Below the pieces are notes generated by a model. That model made no database searches. It was not told the origin of the DNA and was given only the letters and a program-made list of their open reading frames with translations. A DNA stretch of 64,000 bases, taken from Paenibacillus oceani. Lineage in GTDB: Bacteria > Bacillota > Bacilli > Paenibacillales > NBRC-103111. Made by a program: the position numbers and the translations under genes. This document shows positions 54,394 to 62,800 of this stretch, piece by piece (positions within the stretch are counted from its first letter, which is position 1; each line of letters begins with the position of its first letter). The DNA lies in assembly GCF_014705615.1 (NCBI RefSeq), contig NZ_JACXJA010000009.1:1-64000 (forward strand), written 5' to 3'.

Positions 54394-55030
54394 ATGCAGC
54401 TTCCATGGAAAAAAACGTTTGCGATTATTTTCAGCGGGCAAATCTTCTCGATCTTAACGTCCGCCATGGTCCAATTCGCGGTCATCTGGCACTTGACGGA
54501 AACGACAGTGTCGGCGACGGTGCTTATGATTGCCGGGCTGGCCGCCTTTTTGCCCCAAGCTATGCTCGGGCCTTTCATCGGCGTATGGCTCGACCGGTGG
54601 AATCGGAAAATGACGATGATTGCCGCCGACAGCGCCATAGCGCTTTCGAGCCTGCTTCTGGGCGCTTATTTTCTGCTTGGGGAACCGAGCCTTCCGATCG
54701 TGTATGCGATCTTAACGATACGTTCTGCGGCGACCGCATTTCATGCGCCGGCATTCCAAGCGGCCATTCCGCTTATCGCGCCGAAGGAACAGTTGACGCG
54801 CGTGGCCGGCTGGAACCAGATGAGAAGCTGGGGCGCGTCATCTCCTTGGTTACGAGTATCACCCTGCTTTCGTCGCCGATCGGGCTCGCGCTGGCCGGCC
54901 CGGTTGTCGATAGGTATGGGGTGCAGGTGTGGTTTTTGGGTCCGGTATTGTAATTGTCTTAACCGGGGCGTTCATCTATATGAGATTTATCCGGATGAAC
55001 CGGAACGAAGACGCTGCGGACAGCCGTTGA
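54394..55030 (+). pseudogene. MFS transporter with internal deletion and frameshift
   Basis: The N-terminal third is an intact MFS drug-transporter-like protein: FSGQIFSILTSAMVQFAVIW, then GPFIGVWLDRWNRKMTMI, up to VAGWNQM. There the frame jumps to DEKLGRVISLVTSITLLSSP and LAGPVVDRYGVQVWFLG, the C-terminal part of the same family, then shifts once more to GIVIVLTGAFIYMRFIRMNR, and stops. Roughly half the usual ~400 residues are missing. A deletion has removed the middle helices, so it cannot work as a transporter. Confidence 0.8.
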
Positions 55031-55084
55031 GAGCTGGACGAACTGTATCGCGATCAGTCGCCTCCTTATCTATGTAGTGCTGAT

Positions 55085-55126
55085 AAAAAGCCCTTGTCCG
55101 CGTACTGAACGGATCAAGGGCTTTTT
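55085..55126. terminator. Bidirectional intrinsic terminator
   Basis: AAAAAGCCCTTGTCCG (55085-55100) pairs with CGGATCAAGGGCTTTTT (55110-55126) with one mismatch. Runs of A and T on the two sides allow action on both strands. It serves the minus-strand SBP gene and the plus-strand MFS remnant. Confidence 0.8.
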
Positions 55127-55154
55127 GGTCTGCTTCAGGAGTTTCCAGCATTAT

Positions 55155-56495
55155 TTATTTGGCCAGATCAGCTTCGATCGTCTTGTTCATCGATTCCTCG
55201 GCTTCCCGCAATGCCGTGTTCGCATCCTGTTTCCCGGTCGTCACATTTACGAGAGTGCTGAATATTTTAGCGGCCGCTGAGCTGGTATAGGCGCTGACGT
55301 ATGAGGGGGCGGCGAATCGATCGGGCAGCATCGCTTTTGTATTTTTCCCCTTGTACATCTCGGACTCCTGCCCGAACGCTTTCCGGACGGCGTCGTTTTT
55401 CAGCAGACTGAGGAACAAGCCTTGCTTGGATTTTTCCATATGGAACGCCTCGCCGGACATGTAGGACAACACCTCGAACGCTTCCTCGGGCACCTTGCTC
55501 GTCGCCGTAATGAAGAAGTAAAACGGATAAGCTTGCGGACCGATTCCGGGCGCTTCTGTAAGCGTCGGGAACGCTGCCAGATCCCAGTTCATCCCCTGCA
55601 GTTCGGTGGCTGTATGCATCGTGCTAACCGGCATCCACATGGCCGCCCGTTTTTCCTTCGTGAACATATCGCGCTGTTTGCCGACCTGCATCTCCGCATT
55701 GGTCCAGTCGTAGCCGGGCAGCGTGTAAAACCGCGATATGTTGGCCAGAAACCGGTTCCAGGCGTCGCCGGTTAACGTCGCTTTGCCGGATTTCGGATCG
55801 ATCATATTTAGGGAAGTCTGGTTGCGCATCGCCAGATGGGAGGGGGAGATGACGGTTCCGTAGTATTGCACCCCGCCATCCTGCCGCGTCAGTTTACGAG
55901 ACAGCTCGTAGGTTTCGTCCCAAGTCATGCCGTCCTTCGGGTAGGGCACTCCGAATTTGTCGAATAGATCTTTGTTATAGTAAATCGTGGCCGGCAGCGT
56001 GTACATCGGGATACCGTACAGCTTGCCGCCGCCGATCTGCTTCAGCATGTCGACGCTCGTCGTCTCGAACCGGCTCAGATCGAAGCTGTGCTTCTGAATC
56101 AGCGCCGTAATGTCGCGCTCCATCTTCGGCTTCAGCAAATAGTTATAAATTTGCCCGATGGACATGAACATAATGTCGACCTGGGTTCCTGTCGTAACGA
56201 GCTCGGTTACTTGATCCGCTTTGCCGTTGGTTTTAATGAATTTCGGTGTAATATGCGGATACTTGGCCTTGATCGGATCGCCAAACTCTTTCATGAAACG
56301 CTCCTCGTCCCAATCCGCGCTCGGATGATAAAATACGAGATCGATCGGTTTGGGAGGTACGCTTGCGGCTGCTTCAGACTTATTCGAGCTGCTGCCGCTG
56401 TCCGGCACTGTAGCAGATGAGCTGCCGCAGGCGCTCACAAGCGATGCGGCTGCCATCGTCCCAATTAATAGAATCATTTTGAACTTACGCGTCAC
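55155..56495 (-). CDS. Extracellular sugar-binding lipoprotein (ABC SBP family 1)
   Basis: About 446 residues from GTG at 56495, with AAGGGGGA upstream; a longer frame from 56630 has no site. Signal TRKFKMILLIGTMAAASL, lipobox VSAC. Family phrases are IYYNKDLFDKFGVPYPKDGM, TWDETYELSRKLTRQDGG, ELQGMNWDLAAFPTL, and the tail GKQDANTALREAEESMNK. It is close in sequence to the SBPs at 2390, 10646 and 23584. It lies downstream of an AraC gene in the same direction and is likely controlled by it. No permease is nearby. Confidence 0.9.
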   Translation of the reverse strand: MTRKFKMILLIGTMAAASLVSACGSSSATVPDSGSSSNKSEAAASVPPKPIDLVFYHPSADWDEERFMKEFGDPIKAKYPHITPKFIKTNGKADQVTELVTTGTQVDIMFMSIGQIYNYLLKPKMERDITALIQKHSFDLSRFETTSVDMLKQIGGGKLYGIPMYTLPATIYYNKDLFDKFGVPYPKDGMTWDETYELSRKLTRQDGGVQYYGTVISPSHLAMRNQTSLNMIDPKSGKATLTGDAWNRFLANISRFYTLPGYDWTNAEMQVGKQRDMFTKEKRAAMWMPVSTMHTATELQGMNWDLAAFPTLTEAPGIGPQAYPFYFFITATSKVPEEAFEVLSYMSGEAFHMEKSKQGLFLSLLKNDAVRKAFGQESEMYKGKNTKAMLPDRFAAPSYVSAYTSSAAAKIFSTLVNVTTGKQDANTALREAEESMNKTIEADLAK

Positions 56496-56701
56496 GGATA
56501 TCGAATCCCCCTTGTGCTTGTTTGTACGGTGCTCAACGACGCATTGCTGTAAACCGTGTTTCTTGACTCCCTCCTCTACAAAGCGGATATAAGCGCTTTC
56601 AAAAGAAATATACCACGGGAGCCGGTACACGTCTTGCTACCAACGTGTCGACATCGCCGTGGCGTTTATCCGAAATTGCTATTTTCACTCGTTACCCGCT
56701 T

Positions 56702-57523
56702 TCAGACGAAGCTGCGGTACTGCTCAGGCGTTTTTCCGACGAGCTGTTTGAAGTTGCGGGAGAAGTGGGCGACCTGCTTGAAGCCTACCTCAAGGCTCAC
56801 CTCGGTGACGGTCCGTTTCTTGTTAAACATAAACAGCAGCTTCGCCTGACTGATTCTGCGCTTATTGATGTATTCGAACACCGTCATTCCCGTCAGTTCC
56901 TTAAAGATCTTCACCATATAAAATTTGCTCAGATGGATGCTGTCGGCGAGCCGGTCGAGCGTCAGCTCCTCCATATAATGATTTTCAATATACGACAATA
57001 TGTTGCGTACGTTGGACTCCTTGGTCAAAAGTGGCGTCGGCTCGGAGAGATCCGATTCACCGCATTCCCAGATGAACAGAAGCAGCTCGCAAAACGCGTT
57101 GCGAAGACGGCTCAAGCCGAGCTGGCCGGGCTGGTTCGCAAACCGGTCGAGCTTTAACAAAATTTGTTCCGCCTCGGCTTTGCGCTCGCCCTCAAGACGC
57201 CAGCGTTGATTGCGGATCGTACGGAAGGGGAGGAGCAGATCAATCGCGCCGGGAGTCTGAATAAACGGCAGCGTGCTTGCCTCGTCGAACCGGATCATCG
57301 TGCGCTCGCATGATTCCATGCCGATCGGGCCGTGCTGGCTCATGCCGTTCATGATGATCAGGTCACCGGGGGCCAGCTCATAAAACGTTTCGCCAATCAG
57401 GTACGTACAGCCGCCGTCATGAACGTAATAAATCTCGTATTCGGGATGACTGTGAAACTTCGAAGGCATTTTATAATCCGAGCGGTAAGCAAATACATCG
57501 AGCCATGTACATACGGGGGTCAT
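56702..57523 (-). CDS. AraC family transcriptional regulator
   Basis: 273 residues. The N-terminal cupin sensor starts [14 protein letters not shown], with [12 protein letters not shown]. The C-terminal domain has [20 protein letters not shown] and [34 protein letters not shown] lies before the ATG. It precedes the SBP gene by ~200 bp on the same strand; the gap (56496-56701) should hold the SBP promoter and its binding site. Confidence 0.9.
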   Translation of the reverse strand: MTPVCTWLDVFAYRSDYKMPSKFHSHPEYEIYYVHDGGCTYLIGETFYELAPGDLIIMNGMSQHGPIGMESCERTMIRFDEASTLPFIQTPGAIDLLLPFRTIRNQRWRLEGERKAEAEQILLKLDRFANQPGQLGLSRLRNAFCELLLFIWECGESDLSEPTPLLTKESNVRNILSYIENHYMEELTLDRLADSIHLSKFYMVKIFKELTGMTVFEYINKRRISQAKLLFMFNKKRTVTEVSLEVGFKQVAHFSRNFKQLVGKTPEQYRSFV

Positions 57524-57693
57524 CGGTAACGCACCTCACTCACGGGTCAGCGATTGCGCGCGAAGACAGCGCTTGCATCTATTGTAAAAGATCGGCGGCG
57601 GTAATGAAAGGGGAATTGAAATCCGGCTTTCTCCAGACGCTTCGCGAGGTGTCTCGCCGATCCCGACTGTATTCGCTACAAACTTATCAACTA

Positions 57694-57761
57694 GCGGCTG
57701 GAGCGAAGGTATCCACTCCCTTGCACGCGTCAACGGGTTTGCACGTCAAAGGACTGTCCGG
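57694..57761 (+). repeat. Dispersed intergenic repeat, copy C
   Basis: GCGGCTGGAGCGAAGG, CACGCGTCAACGGG, then TTGCACGTCAAAGGACTGTCC. It matches copies A and B block by block, with small indels. Confidence 0.6.
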
Positions 57762-57939
57762 GTGTTTTACTGAACCGTTTCCTTTGTGCAGGAGAATTCT
57801 CACCGTATGAAGCTGCAAGCGCCTTACTGGATTTCATAAACAGCAGATGTATGAAAAGGAAAAGATTTATCGTTTCTTAGAAAGAAAGGTTGGCTGCATC
57901 TCCTTTCAAACACTATAGAGTCAGAGGAGGAATTATCCC

Positions 57940-58118
57940 GTGCAAGTGTTTAAAAGCAATCTGGAAATGCTTGAACCTCAGCGATCCTCGTCCCTAACCG
58001 GGTTTACGTCAATGAAGGCGAGAGCTTGACCGTCAAAAGCCCGGACATTCCGGATACCGCGGCGAATCCAAGTATAACGTGGGTTTCGGACCGACTGATG
58101 AAGAAAAGTGAAAATTAA
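57940..58118 (+). pseudogene. Frameshifted remnant of unknown gene
   Basis: AGAGGAGG at 57923-57930 precedes GTG 57940 at normal spacing. The frame reads VFKSNLEMLEP and soon stops. A second frame continues VYVNEGESLTVKSPD and SITWVSDRLMKKSEN to TAA 58118, an Ig-like-domain-like phrase. A single frameshift would join them. No family is assigned. Confidence 0.35.
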
Positions 58119-58232
58119 TTTTCGAACGGTCGGCGAGGATAAGAGGAAAATAAAGTAATAACGAAATGATACCCGTTATTTGCAGAGCCCCTGTAGTAAA
58201 ATAAGCTAAAGTACTTACATGACGGGGGAATC

Positions 58233-59165
58233 ATGGAACCAATAATTGATCGAATACGAACAAAAGCGGAGCAGCTGTTAAACGCTAAAGTCGACGAGAT
58301 CCGAAAAGTCGAAAACGTTCCGAACAATACCGTCTATAAATTATGGGCGCGAAACAAACCTTACATTTTTAAAATATACAAGCAGCGAAACTGGCCGGAA
58401 GACAGGAAGCTTCTTTTTGTCAATCGGCAGTTGAATGAACAGCAGATAGGCTGCGCTGCGATTATCGAGTTTGATCGGAACGATCCTCATTTCCATACAG
58501 GATATGTGCTTGAGGCATGTTTGCCCGGTAAAACGGCCGATCAAATCGTATTTAACGAACAAACAGGCTTAGCCTTTTACGAGAAGCTCGCGAGACTGGT
58601 ATCCCGCATTCATAAGATTCCTATACCAAACTTCGGCTACATCGGGGGAGGAATAGCCGGGTACCCGTCTTTAGTTGATTTTGTCAGCGACGAGTTTGAT
58701 GAGAGAGCGAAAAACCTGATCAACAAGCGACTATTCGATACAACCAGCTTGCTCGAAATAAAGAACATGGTTACCGACCAACTGCGATTATGCGACGGCC
58801 ACCCCTCCGTATTGTGTCATGGCGATTTAACGACGAAAAATGTAATCATTGACGAACAGGGCGAGCTTACTTTAATCGATTGGGACGACGCCATGTCGTA
58901 TAACTGGATCGCCGACCTGTCGAGAATGACCTATTGGATGAAATTTAAGTACACTGCTGACGAAAATAAACGATACAGAGCTTGTTTCATGGAGCATTAC
59001 ACAACGGATTGCAGAAAAAGCGATTTTTATCAATTTGAAAACCTGTTTCATGTATGGATCGGATTGGATTTTTTGAATTATTACGCCAATCGGCCCCAGT
59101 ATGAGGACACCATGAGGTTTTTCAAAGAAACCGTGAAACAACTTAATCGAAAACAGGATAGATGA
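58233..59165 (+). CDS. Aminoglycoside phosphotransferase-family kinase
   Basis: A 310-residue APH/choline-kinase fold protein. CHGDLTTKNVIIDEQGELTLIDWDDA near residue 195-220 carries the catalytic HGDxxxxN and the metal-binding DW. The N-terminal lobe has TVYKLWARNKPYIFKIYKQ with the ATP-anchoring Lys. Many members phosphorylate homoserine, choline or sugars rather than drugs. GGGGGA lies before the ATG. Resistance cannot be inferred. Confidence 0.8.
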   Translation: MEPIIDRIRTKAEQLLNAKVDEIRKVENVPNNTVYKLWARNKPYIFKIYKQRNWPEDRKLLFVNRQLNEQQIGCAAIIEFDRNDPHFHTGYVLEACLPGKTADQIVFNEQTGLAFYEKLARLVSRIHKIPIPNFGYIGGGIAGYPSLVDFVSDEFDERAKNLINKRLFDTTSLLEIKNMVTDQLRLCDGHPSVLCHGDLTTKNVIIDEQGELTLIDWDDAMSYNWIADLSRMTYWMKFKYTADENKRYRACFMEHYTTDCRKSDFYQFENLFHVWIGLDFLNYYANRPQYEDTMRFFKETVKQLNRKQDR

Positions 59166-59272
59166 AACTAGAAGTTGGAGCTCCAAATCCGGAACAATGG
59201 GGACGTTCAGCAGCTTTTTACCGTAGAGAAGGTTTTACCGAAATAGGGCCGCGGTTGAAACTAAGCTTGTGA
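59162..59272 (+). pseudogene. C-terminal fragment of a GNAT acetyltransferase
   Basis: A 36-codon frame whose ATG overlaps the TGA of the kinase gene. SAAFYRREGFTEIGPRLKL is the closing beta-strand of a GNAT fold. The rest of the enzyme is missing. It could be translated by coupling, but cannot form a working enzyme alone. Confidence 0.5.
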
Positions 59273-59315
59273 AATAGTAGCAGTTTGGAATAATTCATCT
59301 GGTTGGGAGGTCCAT

Positions 59316-59873
59316 ATGCTTTATTTAATTGGAGGCGCTTCTAGAAGCGGGAAAACAACTACGGCCAAAAAGATTTTGAAAGAAGCGGGCATTCCTTACT
59401 TTTCTTTGGATTATTTAATGATGGGCATCGCACATGGCGTGCCCGAACTCGAAGTTCAGCCGACCGAGGGCGACTTTCTGACCGGTCAACGGCTGTGGAA
59501 AATCGTCGATCCCCTAATGACCGCGATGGTTGAAAACGGAATCGATTACACTGTAGAAGGGGTTCAACTGCTGCCAGCATTCGTAGCGGAGTTTCAACAA
59601 AAATTCGCGGGCGACGTGAAGTGTTGTTTCATCGGTCAAGCGGAGTTGGATGTGACGGCTGTGGAAGAGATGAAGTTCCACTCCAGCGCCACCGAAAATG
59701 ACGGGTTCAACGACCTGAACCATCAAGAAGCGCTGGCCGAAATGAAGAGGATTCGTGCAGACAGCGCGAGGTATAAAGAAGAGAGCGAAATGCACAATCT
59801 TCCTTATTTCGAAAGCTCCTCGGATTTCCATCGTACGTTGGATCAGGTTGTAGCTTATTTAATAAACAAATAA
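59316..59873 (+). CDS. P-loop NTPase / small-molecule-kinase-like protein
   Basis: 185 residues. Walker A GASRSGKTT at ~7-15. DYTVEGVQLLPAFVAEF is typical of small kinases such as 2-phosphoglycerate-kinase-like or shikimate-kinase-like proteins. LDQVVAYLINK ends it. The substrate is unknown. GGGAGG before the ATG. It follows the kinase-like gene in a probable small transcription unit. Confidence 0.75.
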   Translation: MLYLIGGASRSGKTTTAKKILKEAGIPYFSLDYLMMGIAHGVPELEVQPTEGDFLTGQRLWKIVDPLMTAMVENGIDYTVEGVQLLPAFVAEFQQKFAGDVKCCFIGQAELDVTAVEEMKFHSSATENDGFNDLNHQEALAEMKRIRADSARYKEESEMHNLPYFESSSDFHRTLDQVVAYLINK

Positions 59874-59996
59874 CAGAAAGAACTGCGCGCCCATGAAGAG
59901 CTTAACGATCACAGCGCGCGGTGTTTTGCTGCATGACGGCGGTCGATCGATCACAGCTATCCATAATTCCGTTAAATCAGTCTGCTGCCCATGCGA

Positions 59997-61193
59997 TCAG
60001 GACATCAGCTTTTCCAACAATTCGATAGAGCCAAGCGTGAACGGTTCGCAAGCCGACTCCGTGAAGGGGGTCGTCTTCATTTCATAGCCCCCCAAGCCGT
60101 CGCGGAATGCTTCCAGGGTCGGCAGGTAGCCGGTGTATCCATTGCCGAGACTGCTGAACAACGTATGAGTAAAGGGCGATCTTGCTCCGATTTTGCCGAC
60201 ATATCCATTGAATATTTCTCCGGAAGCCGTCAAAATAGCCAAGTCCCCCAAACGTACAGCCATTAGGACTACATCCATGTGAGAACGGTGGAACCCGTTG
60301 ACAGTCGGTAGTTGGACGACCTTCTGCATCGTTCTTAACGGAACGGAGACAACGGTTGACATTCTCCGCATCGCTTCGGAAATATCGCCGCGCAGCTTCC
60401 GTCCCGCCTCGACGGCAAACGGATAAGTATCCTCTTTCATCCCGCTGGTAGGACCGCATAAGAGCGGGCCGACATCCCCGGTGAATCCTTGCAGGAACAG
60501 CGAGACAAAGCCGTCTCCAAAGTCGTTCTCGACCGAGTTCATCGCGAGGCCGACCATCTCCGAACTGATCCGGTTTGCGCTATTCCACACCATCGTTGGA
60601 TGCACGGCGCAATTGACGATGCTTGCAACCGGTTTACCGTCCAACGATTCGAAGAGGAGCACGTAGAGCGATTTGTCGACCGGAAGTTCAGGATTCGCTT
60701 TTAGCCCGGGTCTGCGGTTCGCGGAGATGCTGCAACTCCCTGAACCGACTTTCAGTCGCACGGGCACAAGGGATTGCGTTAACTCGCGAATCTTGTCGCG
60801 AATGCGGGACGTGTATTTCTCGTTGAAGTGAACAGGGGCGCTATGCGTATGCGTCGCATTCACGGTCACGTGTTCTTCCGCAATGCCTGCGGCTACCGCC
60901 CAGGACCGCCTGGTACCGGCTGGAAACGTATTGCTGAACCCGCGATAAAGCCATGGATGTCCGGACGGATCGGGTACCTCCACGAAGTCTTCATTGGACA
61001 GGCCGCAGTCCGGGCTGACGATCACGCATCGGTTTTGTCCATCGTCCAATATGGCGATTCTGGCATACAGCTCATCCAAAATATCCGTTGCCGGATTAGC
61101 CGCGAATTGCCTCGGGTCGTATCCTTGCAGAGGCATCGTTTCTTCGGGAGTAATATTTACTTTTCCGAAAGCGGCTTTCAACGTTCCGGACAT
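59997..61193 (-). CDS. Neutral/alkaline ceramidase-like (non-lysosomal ceramidase fold) hydrolase
   Basis: About 398 residues from ATG 61193, with AGAGG 8 bases upstream. FGKVNITPEETMPLQGYDPR is the N-terminal signature, and VTVNATHTHSAPVHF the metal-site segment of the neutral ceramidase-like domain family. Bacterial members in sugar clusters usually act on unknown amide or ester substrates. No signal peptide, so cytoplasmic. It is divergent from the ROK regulator and is probably controlled by it. Confidence 0.8.
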   Translation of the reverse strand: MSGTLKAAFGKVNITPEETMPLQGYDPRQFAANPATDILDELYARIAILDDGQNRCVIVSPDCGLSNEDFVEVPDPSGHPWLYRGFSNTFPAGTRRSWAVAAGIAEEHVTVNATHTHSAPVHFNEKYTSRIRDKIRELTQSLVPVRLKVGSGSCSISANRRPGLKANPELPVDKSLYVLLFESLDGKPVASIVNCAVHPTMVWNSANRISSEMVGLAMNSVENDFGDGFVSLFLQGFTGDVGPLLCGPTSGMKEDTYPFAVEAGRKLRGDISEAMRRMSTVVSVPLRTMQKVVQLPTVNGFHRSHMDVVLMAVRLGDLAILTASGEIFNGYVGKIGARSPFTHTLFSSLGNGYTGYLPTLEAFRDGLGGYEMKTTPFTESACEPFTLGSIELLEKLMS

Positions 61194-61377
61194 ATCGGTC
61201 ACCTCTTCATATAATTTATTTATTTAAATATATTACGAATAAATCGAGTTGTAAATTAATGTTTTGAATTTAAATGTGAGCTTACTTGCATCCTCTCCAG
61301 ATTTGAACGAAGAGAGGTAGTCGTGATATGCTTTATAGAATAAATTATATTGAAGGCCGGAAGGATGAACCGACACC
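61194..61377. promoter_or_regulatory. Divergent promoter region, candidate ROK operator
   Basis: This AT-rich gap separates the ceramidase-like gene and the ROK gene. It contains CATATAATT (61208-61216) and TTGTAAATTAAT (61249-61260). Both motifs recur together before the aminotransferase gene (62753-62777), which makes them candidate ROK-binding sequences. Confidence 0.45.
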
Positions 61378-62532
61378 ATGCGTGAAGAGATAATGAACAA
61401 TATCATGAAAGCATTAAACGAACGCGAAATCGAGGCTCTTCGATGGATTCGCCGGCATGACGGCATATCGCGCAAGGCGCTCGCCGAGGCGATGGGTTTA
61501 TCGCAAGCCAGCATAACCAATATGAGCAAAGAGCTGATAGACCGGCAATATGTTGTGGAGGGCGAGCGGGTCGGCCAAGGAATGGGCAGAAAAGAGGTGA
61601 TGCTGCAAATCAATCCAAACAAGTTTCGTTACTTGGGGATCGATATCGGAGGTTACCTTTTCCGAATAGCCTTATCCGACAGCAACCTTACGATCATCCG
61701 GGAGCAAGTTTGCTTAATAGAAGAGTTCAAGCGCGATAAGGACCCTCTACCGGCCATGCTCGATAAAATCAAACGTTTTCTTGAAGATGCGGGCATATCG
61801 GCAGCCGAGATCGATGCGGCGGGGATTGGAGTGAGCGGCATTGTGGATGCCGCTCGAAGACGCATCGTTAACGTACCTAATATCGCCGATTGGGAAGAGC
61901 TGGACATCGTATCCGTATTTGAGCGCCATCTGGGATGCCCTGTTTTTTTGGACGAAAGCGGACGGGCCATGGCAGTCGCCGAGAAAGTGTTCGGGCAGGC
62001 CAAATCGGTTAACGATTTTATTATCGTACATATTGCTTACAGTATCGTAGCTGGAATTACGATTAACGGGCAACTGCTGCGGGGTTTTAACAACGTAGGC
62101 GGACTTCTGGGCCATATTACAGCGGACGAACGCGCCGGAAGATGCTTATGCGGCAATTACGGATGTCTGGAAAACCTTGTCACGTTTCCGATGATCAAGT
62201 CGGCGTACCAGCGGGAATCGGGCAACCAGGAGTCGGTTCTGGATGCGCTCAAGAAGAACGACAAGACCGCGATCGACGTTTGTATCTCCGCCGGCAAAGC
62301 GATCGGAATCGCTTTGAGCAATACGGTCAATTTGTTTAATCCCGAAGTCATCTATATAAGCGGTCCCGTATTCGAGAATCTGCCGATCGTCTTCGAGGAA
62401 ACGAAACGAACGATTCTGCTGCGTGCGAATCGCTATGCTACCGTAAATTTGCGGCTGCTTTCCAGCTCTTACGGCCACAATCAAGGTATGATGGGAGCGC
62501 TCGCCTTGGCCGGTACATCGATTCTGGCGTAA
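61378..62532 (+). CDS. ROK-family transcriptional regulator
   Basis: A 384-residue repressor of the NagC/XylR type. Residues ~15-75 form a winged helix (SRKALAEAMGLSQASITNMS). The ROK kinase-like domain has LGIDIGG near residue 82. The zinc motif is complete: GHIT near residue 245, then CLCGNYGCLE. A sugar bound to the ROK domain should release it from DNA. The ATP-site DIGG is kept, so residual kinase activity cannot be excluded. It is divergent from the ceramidase-like gene and in line with the aminotransferase gene. Confidence 0.85.
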   Translation: MREEIMNNIMKALNEREIEALRWIRRHDGISRKALAEAMGLSQASITNMSKELIDRQYVVEGERVGQGMGRKEVMLQINPNKFRYLGIDIGGYLFRIALSDSNLTIIREQVCLIEEFKRDKDPLPAMLDKIKRFLEDAGISAAEIDAAGIGVSGIVDAARRRIVNVPNIADWEELDIVSVFERHLGCPVFLDESGRAMAVAEKVFGQAKSVNDFIIVHIAYSIVAGITINGQLLRGFNNVGGLLGHITADERAGRCLCGNYGCLENLVTFPMIKSAYQRESGNQESVLDALKKNDKTAIDVCISAGKAIGIALSNTVNLFNPEVIYISGPVFENLPIVFEETKRTILLRANRYATVNLRLLSSSYGHNQGMMGALALAGTSILA

Positions 62533-62654
62533 GGGTGGAAGCTGCTTCATACATTCCTGATCATGAAGGAACTTTTTTCGCTAATCGTTTATTCTCGAGC
62601 AATCGAAGGAGAATAGACGAAGTAACGGAAAGGAGTTCCTTTATTTCATCGTGG

Positions 62655-62682
62655 AAAAGGCTTCGAATAGAAGCTTTTCTTA
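62655..62682 (+). terminator. Intrinsic terminator after ROK gene
   Basis: AAAAGGCTTC (62655-62664) pairs with GAAGCTTTTC (62670-62679) with one bulge; a short T-rich run follows. Confidence 0.5.
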
Positions 62683-62712
62683 TTGCTGCTGATAAAGAAC
62701 ATTTTTTTTAAT

Positions 62713-62777
62713 ATATAATTCAAATTATGTATTTACTAAAATAATATCATGTCATATAATTCAAATTGTAAATTAAT
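62713..62777. promoter_or_regulatory. Direct repeats before aminotransferase gene
   Basis: ATATAATTCAAATT occurs at 62713-62726 and again at 62754-62767, 41 bp apart, followed by TTGTAAATTAAT (62766-62777). The last motif also occurs in the ROK/ceramidase divergent region. They are likely operators of the ROK regulator. Confidence 0.45.
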
Positions 62778-62800
62778 TTAATCTTCTAGGAGTGATCCCG

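Larger units (their letters stand above)
57524..58232. other. Gene-poor region with repeat copy C and a remnant
   Basis: It contains dispersed repeat copy C (57694-57761) and a frameshifted coding remnant (57940-58118). Nothing else is supported. The promoter of the kinase-like gene lies at the AT-rich end near 58150-58220. Confidence 0.5.

Noticed and set aside
54309-54953. 214-codon frame overlapping the MFS region as a separate gene
   Set aside because: Only its last ~45 codons are meaningful and they continue the MFS sequence in a shifted frame; the rest is out-of-frame noise.
58233-59165. Aminoglycoside phosphotransferase as resistance determinant
   Set aside because: Only the general kinase motifs are seen; they are shared with many non-resistance kinases.
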